Source: Paractinoplanes polyasparticus | GTDB taxonomy: Bacteria; Actinomycetota; Actinomycetes; Mycobacteriales; Micromonosporaceae | DNA length: 64,000 nt | Assembly: GCF_019710575.1 (NCBI RefSeq) | Contig: NZ_JAHWFK010000030.1 | Span: 1-64,000 of the forward strand | Direction: 5' to 3' | Shown: positions 34,567-42,830 of the stretch, piece by piece | Numbering within the stretch: position 1 is the stretch's first letter | Layout: the number at the start of each line of letters is the position of its first letter | The notes under the pieces: generated by a model | The model's database searches: none | Told to the model about the DNA's origin: nothing | What the model saw: only the letters and a program-made list of their open reading frames with translations | Position numbers and translations under genes: made by a program

Positions 34567-35733
34567 CTAGCACACGTTGAGGGTGTCGCAGGCTGTCTTG
34601 ATCGGGATGGCCAGGCCGATGCCCTCGGCGTCCTTCGCCTTGGCCGTGGCCACGCCGACGACCTGCTCGTTCGCGTTGACCACGGGACCGCCCGAGTTGC
34701 CGGGGTTGATCGGGGCGTCGAACTGGACGGTCGGGCCGTCGGCGTCGTTCGGGCGGTAGGCGCTGATCACGCCGGTGGTGACCGAGTCGTCCAGGCCGAG
34801 CGGGGCGCCCACGACCACGACCTGCTGGCCCGGCTTGACCTGGTTGGTCGAGGTGCCGAGGCCGGCGATCTTCTGGTTGGCCCGCAGCAGTGCCAGGTCC
34901 TTGCCCTTGTCGACCTTGACGATGGTGGCGCTGATCCGGGTGCTGCCGCGCTCCAGCGACACCTTGCGGCCGCCGTCGGTCCAGGTCTCGGCGACGACGT
35001 GGTAGTTCGTGATGAGGTTGGCCTGGTTACCGGTGGCCTTCTTGCCCACCGCGAACGCGGTGCCCGTGAAGCCGCCCGCCCGTACCCGGAAGACGCTGGG
35101 CAGCACGCCGGACGAGACCGCCTCGGGGTCGAAGACGCCGGCCAGCTTCTTCTCGAGCTGGTCGGTGCGGCCCTGTTCGGCCGAGAGCACGGCCGCCAGG
35201 TCCTGGTTGTGGCGGCTCATTCCCTCGATGCGGTACGCCTGCCAGCCCGCCACCAGCAGAAGCAGGGTGACCACGCCGATGATGGCCGGCTTGAGCCGGG
35301 TGCCGCCGGCCCGCCGCGGGGTGGGTTCGGGTTCGTACGCCGGGGCCTCGACGGCCGGGGTCAGGCCGGTGTGCCAGGCCGGCTGCTCGCCCGTGTGCCG
35401 CTGCCGGGGAAGCGGCGCGGCCGGCTCCCAGTGCTGGTCGCCGCCCCACTGCTGCACGCGCGGCTCGGGCTGAGGCGCTCGTTGCTGGGGTGCTCGTTGC
35501 TGCGGAGCCGGTTCCCACGCCTGCTGAGGCGCCGGCTCGCTCCAGCCCGGCTGGGCTGCCGGCTCTGCCCACGGGTCGGCCGGAACCGGCTCGGACCAGC
35601 GCTGATCCCGCGCCGGTTCACCCCACTGACCCCGTTCCGGGGCCTCCGGCGGCTGCTCCGCGCGGCGCCGGCCATCGTATCGGCGCTGCTCGTCGGAGCC
35701 GGCGGGTGTGAACGGCTCGTAGGTCATGGTCAT
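34567..35733 (-). CDS. Membrane-anchored trypsin-like serine protease (S1C, HtrA/DegP-like)
   Basis: A 388-residue protein: a cytoplasmic Pro/Gln/Trp-rich N-terminus (1-145, with repeats such as QQRAPQQRAPQPEP), one membrane helix (about 152-170, IIGVVTLLLLVAGW), a coiled segment (HNQDLAAVLSAEQGRTDQL), then an extracytoplasmic chymotrypsin-fold domain. The triad is visible: His in ITNYHVVAE, Asp in KGKDLALLR, Ser in NPGNSGGPVV. No PDZ domain follows. ATG 35733 has GGGAGG 11 nt upstream. Likely envelope quality control; substrate unknown. Confidence 0.88.
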   Translation of the reverse strand: MTMTYEPFTPAGSDEQRRYDGRRRAEQPPEAPERGQWGEPARDQRWSEPVPADPWAEPAAQPGWSEPAPQQAWEPAPQQRAPQQRAPQPEPRVQQWGGDQHWEPAAPLPRQRHTGEQPAWHTGLTPAVEAPAYEPEPTPRRAGGTRLKPAIIGVVTLLLLVAGWQAYRIEGMSRHNQDLAAVLSAEQGRTDQLEKKLAGVFDPEAVSSGVLPSVFRVRAGGFTGTAFAVGKKATGNQANLITNYHVVAETWTDGGRKVSLERGSTRISATIVKVDKGKDLALLRANQKIAGLGTSTNQVKPGQQVVVVGAPLGLDDSVTTGVISAYRPNDADGPTVQFDAPINPGNSGGPVVNANEQVVGVATAKAKDAEGIGLAIPIKTACDTLNVC

Positions 35734-35875
35734 CCGGCGCGGCCTCCCGGGTATCGGCGCTGCGCGGAGTAGTACGGAGAAAACCGCCGCTCGGATCAGT
35801 CGGATGTCGATCGAGAAACGGCGCGCCGGGACCCGGCTGCAAGCAGCCGGGGAGGTGTCCCCGTACGGTATCGGA

Positions 35876-37180
35876 GTGACCGACGAAGCACCCCTGCGCC
35901 GTCGGGACACGCCGGAGCCCGAAAGGGACGGACGACCGCACGCCGACTCGCCCGACCCGACGGCTGGCGGTCCCGAACCTGTCCCGCTCACCGCGCCCCG
36001 TGAGGGCACCCCACGCCCGGTGGAATCCGCCGAGGAGCTCGCCGACGTCGTGGCCCGCATGGCCGCCGGTTCCGGACCGGTCGCGGTCGACGCCGAACGA
36101 GCCTCCGGCTACCGCTACACCCAGCGCGCCTACCTCGTGCAGCTGCGCCGCGCCGGCGCCGGCACCGCGCTGATCGACCCGCTTCCCCTGGACGACCTGC
36201 GCACCCTCGACGCCGCCCTGGCCGAGAGCGAATGGGTGCTGCACGCCGCCAGCCAGGATCTGGCCTGCCTCGCCGAACTGGGCCTGAAGCCCCGCCGCCT
36301 GTTCGACACCGAGCTGGCCGCGCGCCTGGCCGGGTTCGAGCGGGTCGGCCTGGCCGCCCTGACCGAACAGCTGCTCGGCTACTCGCTCGAGAAGCACCAC
36401 TCCGCGGCCGACTGGTCGACCCGGCCGCTGCCCGAGTCGTGGCTCACCTACGCCGCGCTCGACGTCGAGATGCTCACCGAGCTGCGCGACCACCTGGCGG
36501 CCGAGCTCGACCGCCAGGGCAAGAGCGCCTGGGCTGCCGAGGAGTTCGCGGCCCTGGTGGCGAGCGCCGACCGCCCGCCCAAGACGCGCCCCGACCCCTG
36601 GCGGCGAACCTCCGGAATACACCGCGTACGCGGTGCGAGGGCGCAGTCCCGGGTCCGGGCGCTCTGGTACGCCCGCGACGGCGTGGCCGCCCGCCGCGAC
36701 TCCGCCCCGGGCCGGGTGCTGCCCGACGCCGCCATCGTCGCCGCCGCCGAGGCCGACCCGAAGGACGAGCGCAGCCTGCTGGCCATCGCCGGTTTCGGTG
36801 GCCGCTCGGTGCGCCGGCTGGCCCGCGTGTGGCTGGACGCACTCGACGAGGCCCGGGCCCTGCCCGACGACGCGCTGCCGATCAACCTGCCGGTCGAGGG
36901 CCCGCCCCCGCCGCACCGCTGGGCCGAACGCGACCCCGTGGCCGCCGCCCGCCTGACCCGCTGCCGGGCCGTGGTCGTCGCCACCGCCGAGGCCAACAAC
37001 CTGCCCCCGGAAAACCTGATCAGCCCCGATTTTGTCCGCCGCCTGGCCTGGTCCCCGCCCGACGAGGTCACCGCCCAGACGGTGGGCGACACCCTGCGCG
37101 GCTTCGGCGCCCGCAACTGGCAGATAAGTCTGCTGGTAGACCAGCTGACCGAGGCCCTACCGGCCCCGCCACCGGCCTGA
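35876..37180 (+). CDS. RNase D-like 3'-5' exonuclease with HRDC domain
   Basis: A 434-residue DEDDy exonuclease. Exo motifs: PVAVDAERASGYRY (Asp, Glu; about 68), VLHAASQDLACLAELG (Asp; about 120) and WLTYAALDVEMLTEL (Tyr and Asp; about 187). An HRDC domain lies at about 270-345 (DERSLLAIAGFGGRSVRR). Position next to DUF3000 and hemE matches Rv2681. The start is uncertain: GTG 35876 gives a typical N-terminus, and GTG 35855 lies one codon after GGAG. Role: RNA 3' end processing or decay. Confidence 0.9.
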   Translation: MTDEAPLRRRDTPEPERDGRPHADSPDPTAGGPEPVPLTAPREGTPRPVESAEELADVVARMAAGSGPVAVDAERASGYRYTQRAYLVQLRRAGAGTALIDPLPLDDLRTLDAALAESEWVLHAASQDLACLAELGLKPRRLFDTELAARLAGFERVGLAALTEQLLGYSLEKHHSAADWSTRPLPESWLTYAALDVEMLTELRDHLAAELDRQGKSAWAAEEFAALVASADRPPKTRPDPWRRTSGIHRVRGARAQSRVRALWYARDGVAARRDSAPGRVLPDAAIVAAAEADPKDERSLLAIAGFGGRSVRRLARVWLDALDEARALPDDALPINLPVEGPPPPHRWAERDPVAAARLTRCRAVVVATAEANNLPPENLISPDFVRRLAWSPPDEVTAQTVGDTLRGFGARNWQISLLVDQLTEALPAPPPA

Positions 37181-37501
37181 CCCGACGAGCCGGGCCGGTG
37201 TCGAACGCGCCGGCCGGCAGCTCCCGACGAGCGCGCGGGCGGCGGGCCGGTTCCGCCTCGACGTCGACCCGTCGACGCCGGCCACGCGGACCTGGATCGT
37301 CGGGCACGGGCGTGGGTCGCTTTTGTGGCCGCCGGCCGGCTGCCCCGCGAAGCCCTGGCTCACGGGCCGGCGCTGCTCACCGCCCTCTTCGTCGACAACG
37401 GCGACGACTGCGGCCGGTGCCGACGCTCGGTGGCCGACGGCTGGGCGACCGGCCTGAGGTCTGTTTGGTAGCTGGGCCTCGACGCGGCCACGAAACAGGC
37501 T
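37181..37501. other. Gap with possible coding remnant
   Basis: About 320 bp without an intact gene. One plus-strand frame reads VAFVAAGRLPREALAHGPAL then FVDNGDDCGRCRRSV to a TAG at 37469, and the adjacent frame reads RFRLDVDPSTPATRTWIVGH. Together they resemble a frameshifted small gene, but I recognise no family and no start. Confidence 0.3.
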
Positions 37502-37951
37502 CTAACTGGGCAGGCGGCGCATCGGGGTGTGCGGGATGCCGTCCTCGAGGAATTCCGGGCCGGTCGGTTCGAAGCCGTAGCGGGAGTAGAACTTCACGAG
37601 GTACGACTGGGCGTCCAGGACGCTCGTTCGGTTGCCGATGACGGTGAGCGCCTCCTCGATCAGGCGACCGGCCAGCCCGGCGCCCCGGGCGGACTTCGCG
37701 GTGACCACGCGGCCGATGCGCTGCACGTCGCCGTCGTCCAGAACGCGTACGTAGGCTCGCATCTCGCCGTCGCGGGTGAACCACAGATGGCGGGTGCCGG
37801 GCTCGTCGTCGCGGCCGTCGAGATCGGCGTAGACGCATTCCTGCTCGACGACGAAGACGTCCGACCGCAGCTTCAGAAGGCCGTAGAGCGTGGTCGTGTC
37901 GAGATCGCGAAACGTCGCCGAGCGCAGTTCGTCATGAGGGTCCGGTTGCAT
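37502..37951 (-). CDS. ElaA-type GNAT N-acetyltransferase
   Basis: A 149-residue acetyltransferase of the ElaA group. Features: LYGLLKLRSDVFVVEQECVY (about 22), the ElaA signature; acetyl-CoA-binding motif IGRVVTAKSARGAGLAGRLI (about 79); and LVKFYSRYGFEPTGPEFLED near the end. Substrate unknown. A -10-like TACTCT lies 6 nt before the ATG, which has no ribosome binding site. Confidence 0.88.
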   Translation of the reverse strand: MQPDPHDELRSATFRDLDTTTLYGLLKLRSDVFVVEQECVYADLDGRDDEPGTRHLWFTRDGEMRAYVRVLDDGDVQRIGRVVTAKSARGAGLAGRLIEEALTVIGNRTSVLDAQSYLVKFYSRYGFEPTGPEFLEDGIPHTPMRRLPS

Positions 37952-37957
37952 GCCGAA

Positions 37958-37963
37958 AGAGTA
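37958..37963 (-). promoter_or_regulatory. -10-like hexamer for the ElaA-type gene
   Basis: TACTCT on the minus strand is 6 nt before ATG 37951. The leaderless arrangement matches that of several neighbours. Confidence 0.5.
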
Positions 37964-38032
37964 TGCGGTGCGGCGTCACCCGTATCGCGGGCAGCCGTTG
38001 TAGAGATGGAAGCCTGAGCTGTGGAGGTCGTG

Positions 38033-38308
38033 ATGATCAAGAAGAACCGACTCTTCGGGAACAAGACGCGCGTGACCTTCTGCCTGCCCGTCAGCCAGCC
38101 GTCCGGCCCGGTCAGCGTGGTCGGCACGTTCAACGACTGGGAGCCGGGCCGGCACGAGCTCAAGCCGCGCCGCGACGGCACCCGCACCATCAGCATCACC
38201 GTTCCGCCGGGCCACTACCGGTTCCGCTACCTGGGCACGGACGGCGTCTGGTTCGACGACGAGAGCGCGGACGGTGTCGGCCCGCACGGCTGCGAGCTCC
38301 GGGTTTAG
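38033..38308 (+). CDS. Isoamylase early-set (CBM48-like) domain protein
   Basis: A 91-residue protein made of a single E-set domain: RVTFCLPVSQPSGPVSVVGT then FNDWEPGRHELKPRRDG and GHYRFRYLGTDGVWFDDESA. Such stand-alone domains resemble the glycogen-binding module of branching enzymes and AMPK-beta. No catalytic domain is attached. ATG 38033 has GGAGG 5 nt upstream, favouring it over GTG 38021. WrbA follows 67 bp downstream. Possible glycan-binding role; unproven. Confidence 0.85.
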   Translation: MIKKNRLFGNKTRVTFCLPVSQPSGPVSVVGTFNDWEPGRHELKPRRDGTRTISITVPPGHYRFRYLGTDGVWFDDESADGVGPHGCELRV

Positions 38309-38375
38309 CGTTTCGGCGCAACCCTGCTGGGGACCTTGCTTGACTGGGCAGGAGATCTCCAGAGAGGGGCCCATC

Positions 38376-38984
38376 GTGGCCGACGTGAAACTGTCGATCA
38401 TCTATTACTCGTCCACCGGGACGCTGCACAAGATGGCCGAGCGCCTGACCGAGACCGCGCAGAAGGCCGGGGCCGACGTGCGGCTGCGTCAGGTGGCCGA
38501 GCTCGCCCCGCCGGAGGCGATCGCCTCCAACGCGGCCTGGAGCCAGCACTTCGACCGGACCAAGGACGAGCCCAAGGCGACCGCCGACGACGTGGTCTGG
38601 GCCGACGCCGTGCTGTTCGGCTCGCCCACCCGCTACGGCAATGTGGCCAGCCAGCTCAAGCAGTTCCTGGACACGCTCGGCCCGCAGTGGATGCAGGGCC
38701 AGCTGGCCGACAAGGCGTACGCGGGCTTCACCGCGACCCAGACGCAGCACGGCGGCCAGGAGTCGACGCTGCTCGCGCTCTACAACACGATCTACCACTT
38801 CGGCGGCATTCTCGTTCCCCCGGGTTACACCGACGCGCTGAAGTTCGTGGACGGCAACCCGTACGGCGTCTCGCACGTGACCGGGGGCAACAACGACAAT
38901 CCGCTCGGAGACGCCGAGCTGGCCGCTCTCGACCATTTGGCGCAGCGGATCATCCGCATCGCAGCGAAGCTGAAAAGCGAATAA
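38376..38984 (+). CDS. wrbA: NAD(P)H:quinone oxidoreductase, WrbA type
   Basis: A 202-residue flavodoxin-like FMN enzyme reducing quinones by two electrons. The phosphate-binding loop is YYSSTGTLHKMAERL (about 10). Other WrbA landmarks are FGSPTRYGNVASQLKQFLD (about 79), FTATQTQHGGQESTLLALY (about 110) and HVTGGNNDNPLGDAELAALD (near the end). GTG 38376 follows GAGAGGGG. Length matches the family. Confidence 0.94.
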   Translation: MADVKLSIIYYSSTGTLHKMAERLTETAQKAGADVRLRQVAELAPPEAIASNAAWSQHFDRTKDEPKATADDVVWADAVLFGSPTRYGNVASQLKQFLDTLGPQWMQGQLADKAYAGFTATQTQHGGQESTLLALYNTIYHFGGILVPPGYTDALKFVDGNPYGVSHVTGGNNDNPLGDAELAALDHLAQRIIRIAAKLKSE

Positions 38985-39001
38985 AACTACTCATCTTTCG
39001 C

Positions 39002-39007
39002 TAATCT
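39002..39007 (+). promoter_or_regulatory. -10-like hexamer for the 85-residue gene
   Basis: TAATCT lies 6 nt before ATG 39014, with no Shine-Dalgarno sequence. It supports both the start choice and the reality of the small gene. Confidence 0.55.
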
Positions 39008-39013
39008 GGCTGC

Positions 39014-39271
39014 ATGACCACGTACGAGACTTCGGACCTGCATACGCGGGTCGCGCGTTATGAGGCGGCGCTCGAGGAACTGCGCTCGTCGCACCACGAC
39101 GTCCGGGCCCTGCTGCAGGATCAGGTGCTCTACGAGCGCTGGCAGCAGATCGGCATCGAGCTGGGTTTCGTCGCCGGCCACGGCAACGGCGCCGCCCCGA
39201 ACGGGCAGCAAGCTGATCTGCAGGCCCTCAACCAGCAGATCCCCCAGATGTCGGAGTCCTGGGCGAGCTGA
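39014..39271 (+). CDS. Small helical hypothetical protein (85 aa)
   Basis: No family recognised. The first 45 residues form a charged amphipathic helix (LHTRVARYEAALEELRSS, HHDVRALLQDQVLYERWQQI), suggesting a coiled coil. The rest is Gly/Gln/Asn-rich. Support comes from the -10-like box exactly 6 nt before ATG and from codon bias matching neighbours. It lies between wrbA and thyA on the same strand; the gap to thyA is about 150 bp. Confidence 0.6.
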   Translation: MTTYETSDLHTRVARYEAALEELRSSHHDVRALLQDQVLYERWQQIGIELGFVAGHGNGAAPNGQQADLQALNQQIPQMSESWAS

Positions 39272-39405
39272 CAGGCTGTGCCGGTCGGTCGCCGCCACCC
39301 CGGCCACCTGGGGGTGGCGGCGACGGGAGCCCGGTTGCCGGCCGCATACCGGGCAGCGCCGCGCGTCCCGGCCCGCCGTTGTGCGGGGCCGGGCCGCGTG
39401 GCGGG

Positions 39406-39411
39406 TAGGTT
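39406..39411 (+). promoter_or_regulatory. -10-like hexamer for thyA-folA
   Basis: TAGGTT lies 7 nt before ATG 39419; there is no ribosome binding site. Probably leaderless. Confidence 0.5.
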
Positions 39412-39418
39412 CTTGGCC

Positions 39419-40219
39419 ATGGCCGTCGACACCCAATACGAGGACCTGCTGCGCCGGGTCCTGAACACCGGCACCCCCAAGAGCGACCGCACCGGCACCG
39501 GCACGGTCAGCCTGTTCGGCGAGCGGCTGCGGTACGACCTGTCGGCCGGCTTCCCGCTGATCACCACGAAGCGGGTGCACTTCAAGTCCCTCGCCGTCGA
39601 ACTGCTCTGGTTCCTGCGCGGCGAGAGCAACGTCGGCTGGCTGCGCGACCAGGGCGTCACGATCTGGGACGAGTGGGCGTCACCGACCGGCGAGCTCGGC
39701 CCGGTCTACGGCGTGCAGTGGCGCTCGTGGCCCACGCCCGACGGCGGCCACGTCGACCAGATCAGCGGCATCCTCGAGACGCTGCGCCGCGACCCCGATT
39801 CGCGCCGCATGATCGTCTCGGCCTGGAACGTCTCCGACCTGCCCGAGATGGCCCTCGCGCCGTGCCACGCGATGTTCCAGTTCTACGTGGCCGACGGCCG
39901 GCTCTCGTGCCAGCTCTACCAGCGCAGCGCCGACCTGTTCCTGGGCGTGCCGTTCAACATCGCCAGCTACGCGCTGCTCACCCGGATGGTGGCCGACCAG
40001 GCCGGCCTGCTCCCGGGCGACTTCATCTGGGTCGGTGGCGACTGCCACATCTACAACAACCACGTCGAGCAGGTGAACGAGCAGCTCTCCCGCGAGGCGT
40101 ACGAGTTCCCGGGGCTCGAGATCGCGCCGGCGGCGTCGCTCTTCGACTACAAGTACGAAGACTTCACCGTGGTCGACTACAAGCACCACCCGGCGCTGCG
40201 CGCCCCCGTCGCCGTATGA
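39419..40219 (+). CDS. thyA: Thymidylate synthase
   Basis: Converts dUMP to dTMP with methylene-THF. Motifs: RTGTGTVSLFGERLRYDL (phosphate-binding Arg, about 23), WDEWASPTGELGPVYGVQWR (about 84), LAPCHAMFQFYV with the nucleophilic Cys, QRSADLFLGVPFNIASYALL and GDCHIYNNHVEQ. Length (266 aa) equals the short ThyA form. It overlaps folA by 4 bp, the standard pairing because this reaction produces dihydrofolate. Confidence 0.97.
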   Translation: MAVDTQYEDLLRRVLNTGTPKSDRTGTGTVSLFGERLRYDLSAGFPLITTKRVHFKSLAVELLWFLRGESNVGWLRDQGVTIWDEWASPTGELGPVYGVQWRSWPTPDGGHVDQISGILETLRRDPDSRRMIVSAWNVSDLPEMALAPCHAMFQFYVADGRLSCQLYQRSADLFLGVPFNIASYALLTRMVADQAGLLPGDFIWVGGDCHIYNNHVEQVNEQLSREAYEFPGLEIAPAASLFDYKYEDFTVVDYKHHPALRAPVAV

Positions 40220-40698
40220 CGGTCCACCTGATCTGGGCCGAGGCCCGCGACCGGGTGGTCGGCGCCAAGGGCGAGATCCCCTGGCGGCTGCCGGAGGACC
40301 AGAAGATGTTCCGGCAGCGTACGAACGGCGCCACCGTCGTCATGGGCCGGGTCACCTGGGATTCGCTGCCGGCGCGCTTCCGCCCGCTGCCAGGTCGCCG
40401 CAACGTGGTGCTCACCCGTGACCAGGCCTGGTCGGCGCCGGGGGCCGAGGTGGCCCGTTCCGTCGCCGAGGTCGACCTGAGCGGCGACGTGTGGGTGATC
40501 GGCGGCGAGGCGGTCTATCACGCCTTCCTGCCGGTGGCCGGGCACATCCTGCGGACCCGGATCGACCTGGACGTCGAGGGCGGCGATACCTTCGCGCCGG
40601 AGCTGGACGAGCGGTGGGTCGTCACATCGTCGTCCGGCTGGCAGACTGCTGAGGGCGGTCTGCGTTTCGTGGTCGAGGAGCTGACCCCAGCTTCTTGA
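40216..40698 (+). CDS. folA: Dihydrofolate reductase
   Basis: Regenerates tetrahydrofolate from the dihydrofolate made by ThyA. Motifs: IWAEARDRVVGAKGEIPWRL (about 6, with the IPWRLPED catalytic acid), VVMGRVTWDSLPARFRPLPG (about 41; NADPH-binding), and VWVIGGEAVYHAFLP (about 93). Length 160 aa. ATG 40216 overlaps the thyA stop as ATGA, so the genes are translationally coupled. Confidence 0.97.
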   Translation: MTVHLIWAEARDRVVGAKGEIPWRLPEDQKMFRQRTNGATVVMGRVTWDSLPARFRPLPGRRNVVLTRDQAWSAPGAEVARSVAEVDLSGDVWVIGGEAVYHAFLPVAGHILRTRIDLDVEGGDTFAPELDERWVVTSSSGWQTAEGGLRFVVEELTPAS

Positions 40699-40768
40699 GC
40701 GGCCGAAGCCGAGATGCATTCATGATCAAGGGGTGCGGATCGGACTCGACGGTCAGGAAGAGGTCGTC

Positions 40769-41737
40769 ATGCTGCTTTCGGTGGTCACGCCGATGTACAA
40801 CGAGCGCGAAGCGGTTGACCAGTTCGTGGCCCGGCTGCGGCCCGCCCTGGACGGGCTCGGCACCGAGTACGAGGTGGTGGCGGTCGACGACGGCAGCACC
40901 GACGCCACGGTCTCCCGGCTGCTGCAACTGCGAGCCGACTGGCCCCAGCTGCGGGTCGTCTCGCTGCGCCGCAACGTGGGCCACCAGACGGCGCTGCGGG
41001 CCGGCTTCCAGGCGGTCCGGGGCGAGTACGTGGTCAGCATCGACGCCGACCTGCAGGACCCGCCCGAGGTGATCGGCGAGATGCTGGCGCTGGCCCGCCG
41101 CGACCAGGTCGACGTGGTCTACGGGGTGCGCAGCGACCGCAGCACCGACTCCGCGTTCAAGCGGAACTCGGCCGGCCTCTACTACCGGATGATGCGGCGG
41201 CTCGTCGGGCCGTCGCTCAGCGACCAGGCGGGGGACTTCCGGCTGATGAGCCGGGCTGTCGTGACCGTGCTGAACTCGCTGCCGGAACCGCGGCCCGTCT
41301 ATCGCCTCGTGGTGCCGTCGCTGGGCTTCTCGAGCCGTGAGGTGAGCTATGCCCGGCAGGAAAGGGTCGCCGGGCGTACGAAATATCCGCTGTCCCGCAT
41401 GGTCCGGTTGACCTTCGACAGCGTGACCGGTTTCTCCGCGGCTCCGCTGCGCCTCGCGACCTGGCTCGGGTTGTTCAGCTTCCTGCTCTGCGTGGCGCTG
41501 ATCGTGACGGCGCTGGTCGCCTGGGGAAGCGGCGGGGTGGTGCCGGGGTGGACGTCGCTCTACATCGCCGTGCTGCTGCTCGGCGGCATTCAGCTGATCT
41601 GCCTCGGCCTGCTGGGGGAGTACGTTGGCCGCATCTACATGGCTTCGCAGCAGCGGCCGCCGTACCTGGTCGCCCTCGACACGGCCACTCCGGCGCCGGC
41701 CGACACCAGCGTCCCGGCCGGCCGGACGCCTAGCTGA
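40769..41737 (+). CDS. Membrane-bound family 2 glycosyltransferase (GtrB/DPM-like)
   Basis: A 322-residue polyprenyl-phosphate-sugar synthase type glycosyltransferase. The GT2 domain has VTPMYNEREAVDQFV, AVDDGSTDATV (about 38-48), the metal-binding DADLQDPPEVI (about 92) and DQAGDFRLMSRAVV. Two C-terminal membrane helices lie at about 232-258 and 270-290 (LGGIQLICLGLLGEYVGRIY), as in GtrB and bactoprenol glucosyl transferases. ATG 40769 follows GGAAGAGG. The sugar is not determinable. The 3' end overlaps the convergent DUF3037 gene by 8 bp. Confidence 0.92.
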   Translation: MLLSVVTPMYNEREAVDQFVARLRPALDGLGTEYEVVAVDDGSTDATVSRLLQLRADWPQLRVVSLRRNVGHQTALRAGFQAVRGEYVVSIDADLQDPPEVIGEMLALARRDQVDVVYGVRSDRSTDSAFKRNSAGLYYRMMRRLVGPSLSDQAGDFRLMSRAVVTVLNSLPEPRPVYRLVVPSLGFSSREVSYARQERVAGRTKYPLSRMVRLTFDSVTGFSAAPLRLATWLGLFSFLLCVALIVTALVAWGSGGVVPGWTSLYIAVLLLGGIQLICLGLLGEYVGRIYMASQQRPPYLVALDTATPAPADTSVPAGRTPS

Positions 41738-42098
41738 CCAGCAGCTTCACCAGGCGGTCGAGCTCTTCGGACGGGTCCGCGGCCAGGCCCATGTGGACCG
41801 GGCCGGCCCGCAGGATGGTGCTGCGCGGGGCGACCAGCCAGCGGAAGCGCTCACCCTGGCTGATGCCGGCCGCGGCCCCGGCGCCCGTGCAGGTGGCGTC
41901 CCACGAGGCCAGCGCGGCGCGGATGGCAGCGACGTCGGCCCCGGGATCGACGGCCAGCAGGCGGTCGTCGCGCAGGTCGGTGCGGGCGGCCAGGAAGTCG
42001 AGACGCTGGCTGTAGAGGACGACGCCGACGTTGATCAGCTCGCCCCGCTCGATCCGCGGCACGGCCTGGATGATCGCGTACTCGTAGGGGACTCTCAC
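41730..42098 (-). CDS. DUF3037 family protein
   Basis: A 122-residue protein with the DUF3037 signature YEYAIIQAVPRIERGELINV followed by GVVLYSQRLDFL. GTG 42098 overlaps the stop of the HipA-like kinase gene by 4 bp. DUF3037 proteins are typically encoded next to HipA-like kinases, so the two probably act together. Molecular role is unknown: it could be a partner, substrate or regulator of the kinase. Confidence 0.9.
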   Translation of the reverse strand: MRVPYEYAIIQAVPRIERGELINVGVVLYSQRLDFLAARTDLRDDRLLAVDPGADVAAIRAALASWDATCTGAGAAAGISQGERFRWLVAPRSTILRAGPVHMGLAADPSEELDRLVKLLVS

Positions 42099-42817
42099 GG
42101 CAGCCACGCCTCCGGCTGCTCGGCGCGGGCGGAGAGATGCTGCAGGTAGGCCTCGCGGTCGCCCTCCTCCAGCCACTCCTCGGGCACCAGGGCGATCACC
42201 TCGGCCAGCAGCCCGGGGGTCAGGCGGGCGGCGAGGGCCGGGCCCTCGGTGGCGAGCTCGGTCGCGTACGGCTTCAGAACGTGATCGTCCCACTTGTACG
42301 GACGGTGCACGACAGCCGAGGCCCGCGGCCAGTTGTGATGGAAGTAGAGCGTCGCGCCGTGGTCGATCAGCCACAGGTCGCCGTGCCAGATCAGCAGGTT
42401 CGGGTTGCGCCAGCTGCGGTCGACGTTCTCGACGAAGGCGTCGAAGGCGACCACCCGGGAGGCCAGACCGCCCTCGACCGGGTGCACCAGCGGGTCGTAG
42501 CCGAGCGCGCCGGGCAGGAAGTCCATGCCCAGGTTGGTGCCGGCGCTCGCCTTGATCAGCTCTTGGACCTCCTCGTCGGGCTCGGCCCGGGCGACGATCG
42601 GGTCGAGGTGGACGACGGTGAGCTCGGGCACCGGCAGCCCGAGGCGGCGGGCCAGCTCGCCCGAGATCACCTCGGCCACCAGCGCGCGGGGGCCCTGCCC
42701 GGCGCCGCGGAATTTCACCACGTACGTGCCGAGGTCGTCGGCCTCGACCACGCCGGGCAGCGAACCGCCCTCACGCAACGGGGTGACGTACCGGATCGCG
42801 GTGACCTGACGTAGCAC
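42095..42817 (-). CDS. HipA-like kinase family protein
   Basis: A 240-residue protein related to the HipA/PI3-4-kinase-like fold. It shows the nucleotide-binding strand TYVVKFRGAGQGPRALVAEV (about 31, Lys), LGLPVPELTVVHLDP, the catalytic-loop-like DAFVENVDRSWRNPNLLIW (about 126) and LWLIDHGATLYFHHNW (about 148). It lacks the N-terminal HipA domain and any HipB-like antitoxin nearby, so a classical toxin-antitoxin pair is not supported. The GTG start has a -10-like box 6 nt upstream. Coupled to DUF3037. Confidence 0.85.
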   Translation of the reverse strand: MLRQVTAIRYVTPLREGGSLPGVVEADDLGTYVVKFRGAGQGPRALVAEVISGELARRLGLPVPELTVVHLDPIVARAEPDEEVQELIKASAGTNLGMDFLPGALGYDPLVHPVEGGLASRVVAFDAFVENVDRSWRNPNLLIWHGDLWLIDHGATLYFHHNWPRASAVVHRPYKWDDHVLKPYATELATEGPALAARLTPGLLAEVIALVPEEWLEEGDREAYLQHLSARAEQPEAWLP

Positions 42818-42823
42818 CCCGTA

Positions 42824-42829
42824 ACACTA
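42824..42829 (-). promoter_or_regulatory. -10-like hexamer for the HipA-like/DUF3037 pair
   Basis: TAGTGT on the minus strand lies 6 nt before GTG 42817, and no ribosome binding site is present. The box sits in the 13-bp gap after the preceding gene. Confidence 0.5.
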
Positions 42830-42830
42830 G

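Noticed and set aside
42095..42817. Classical HipBA toxin-antitoxin module
   Set aside because: There is no HipB-like HTH partner and the N-terminal HipA domain is missing.
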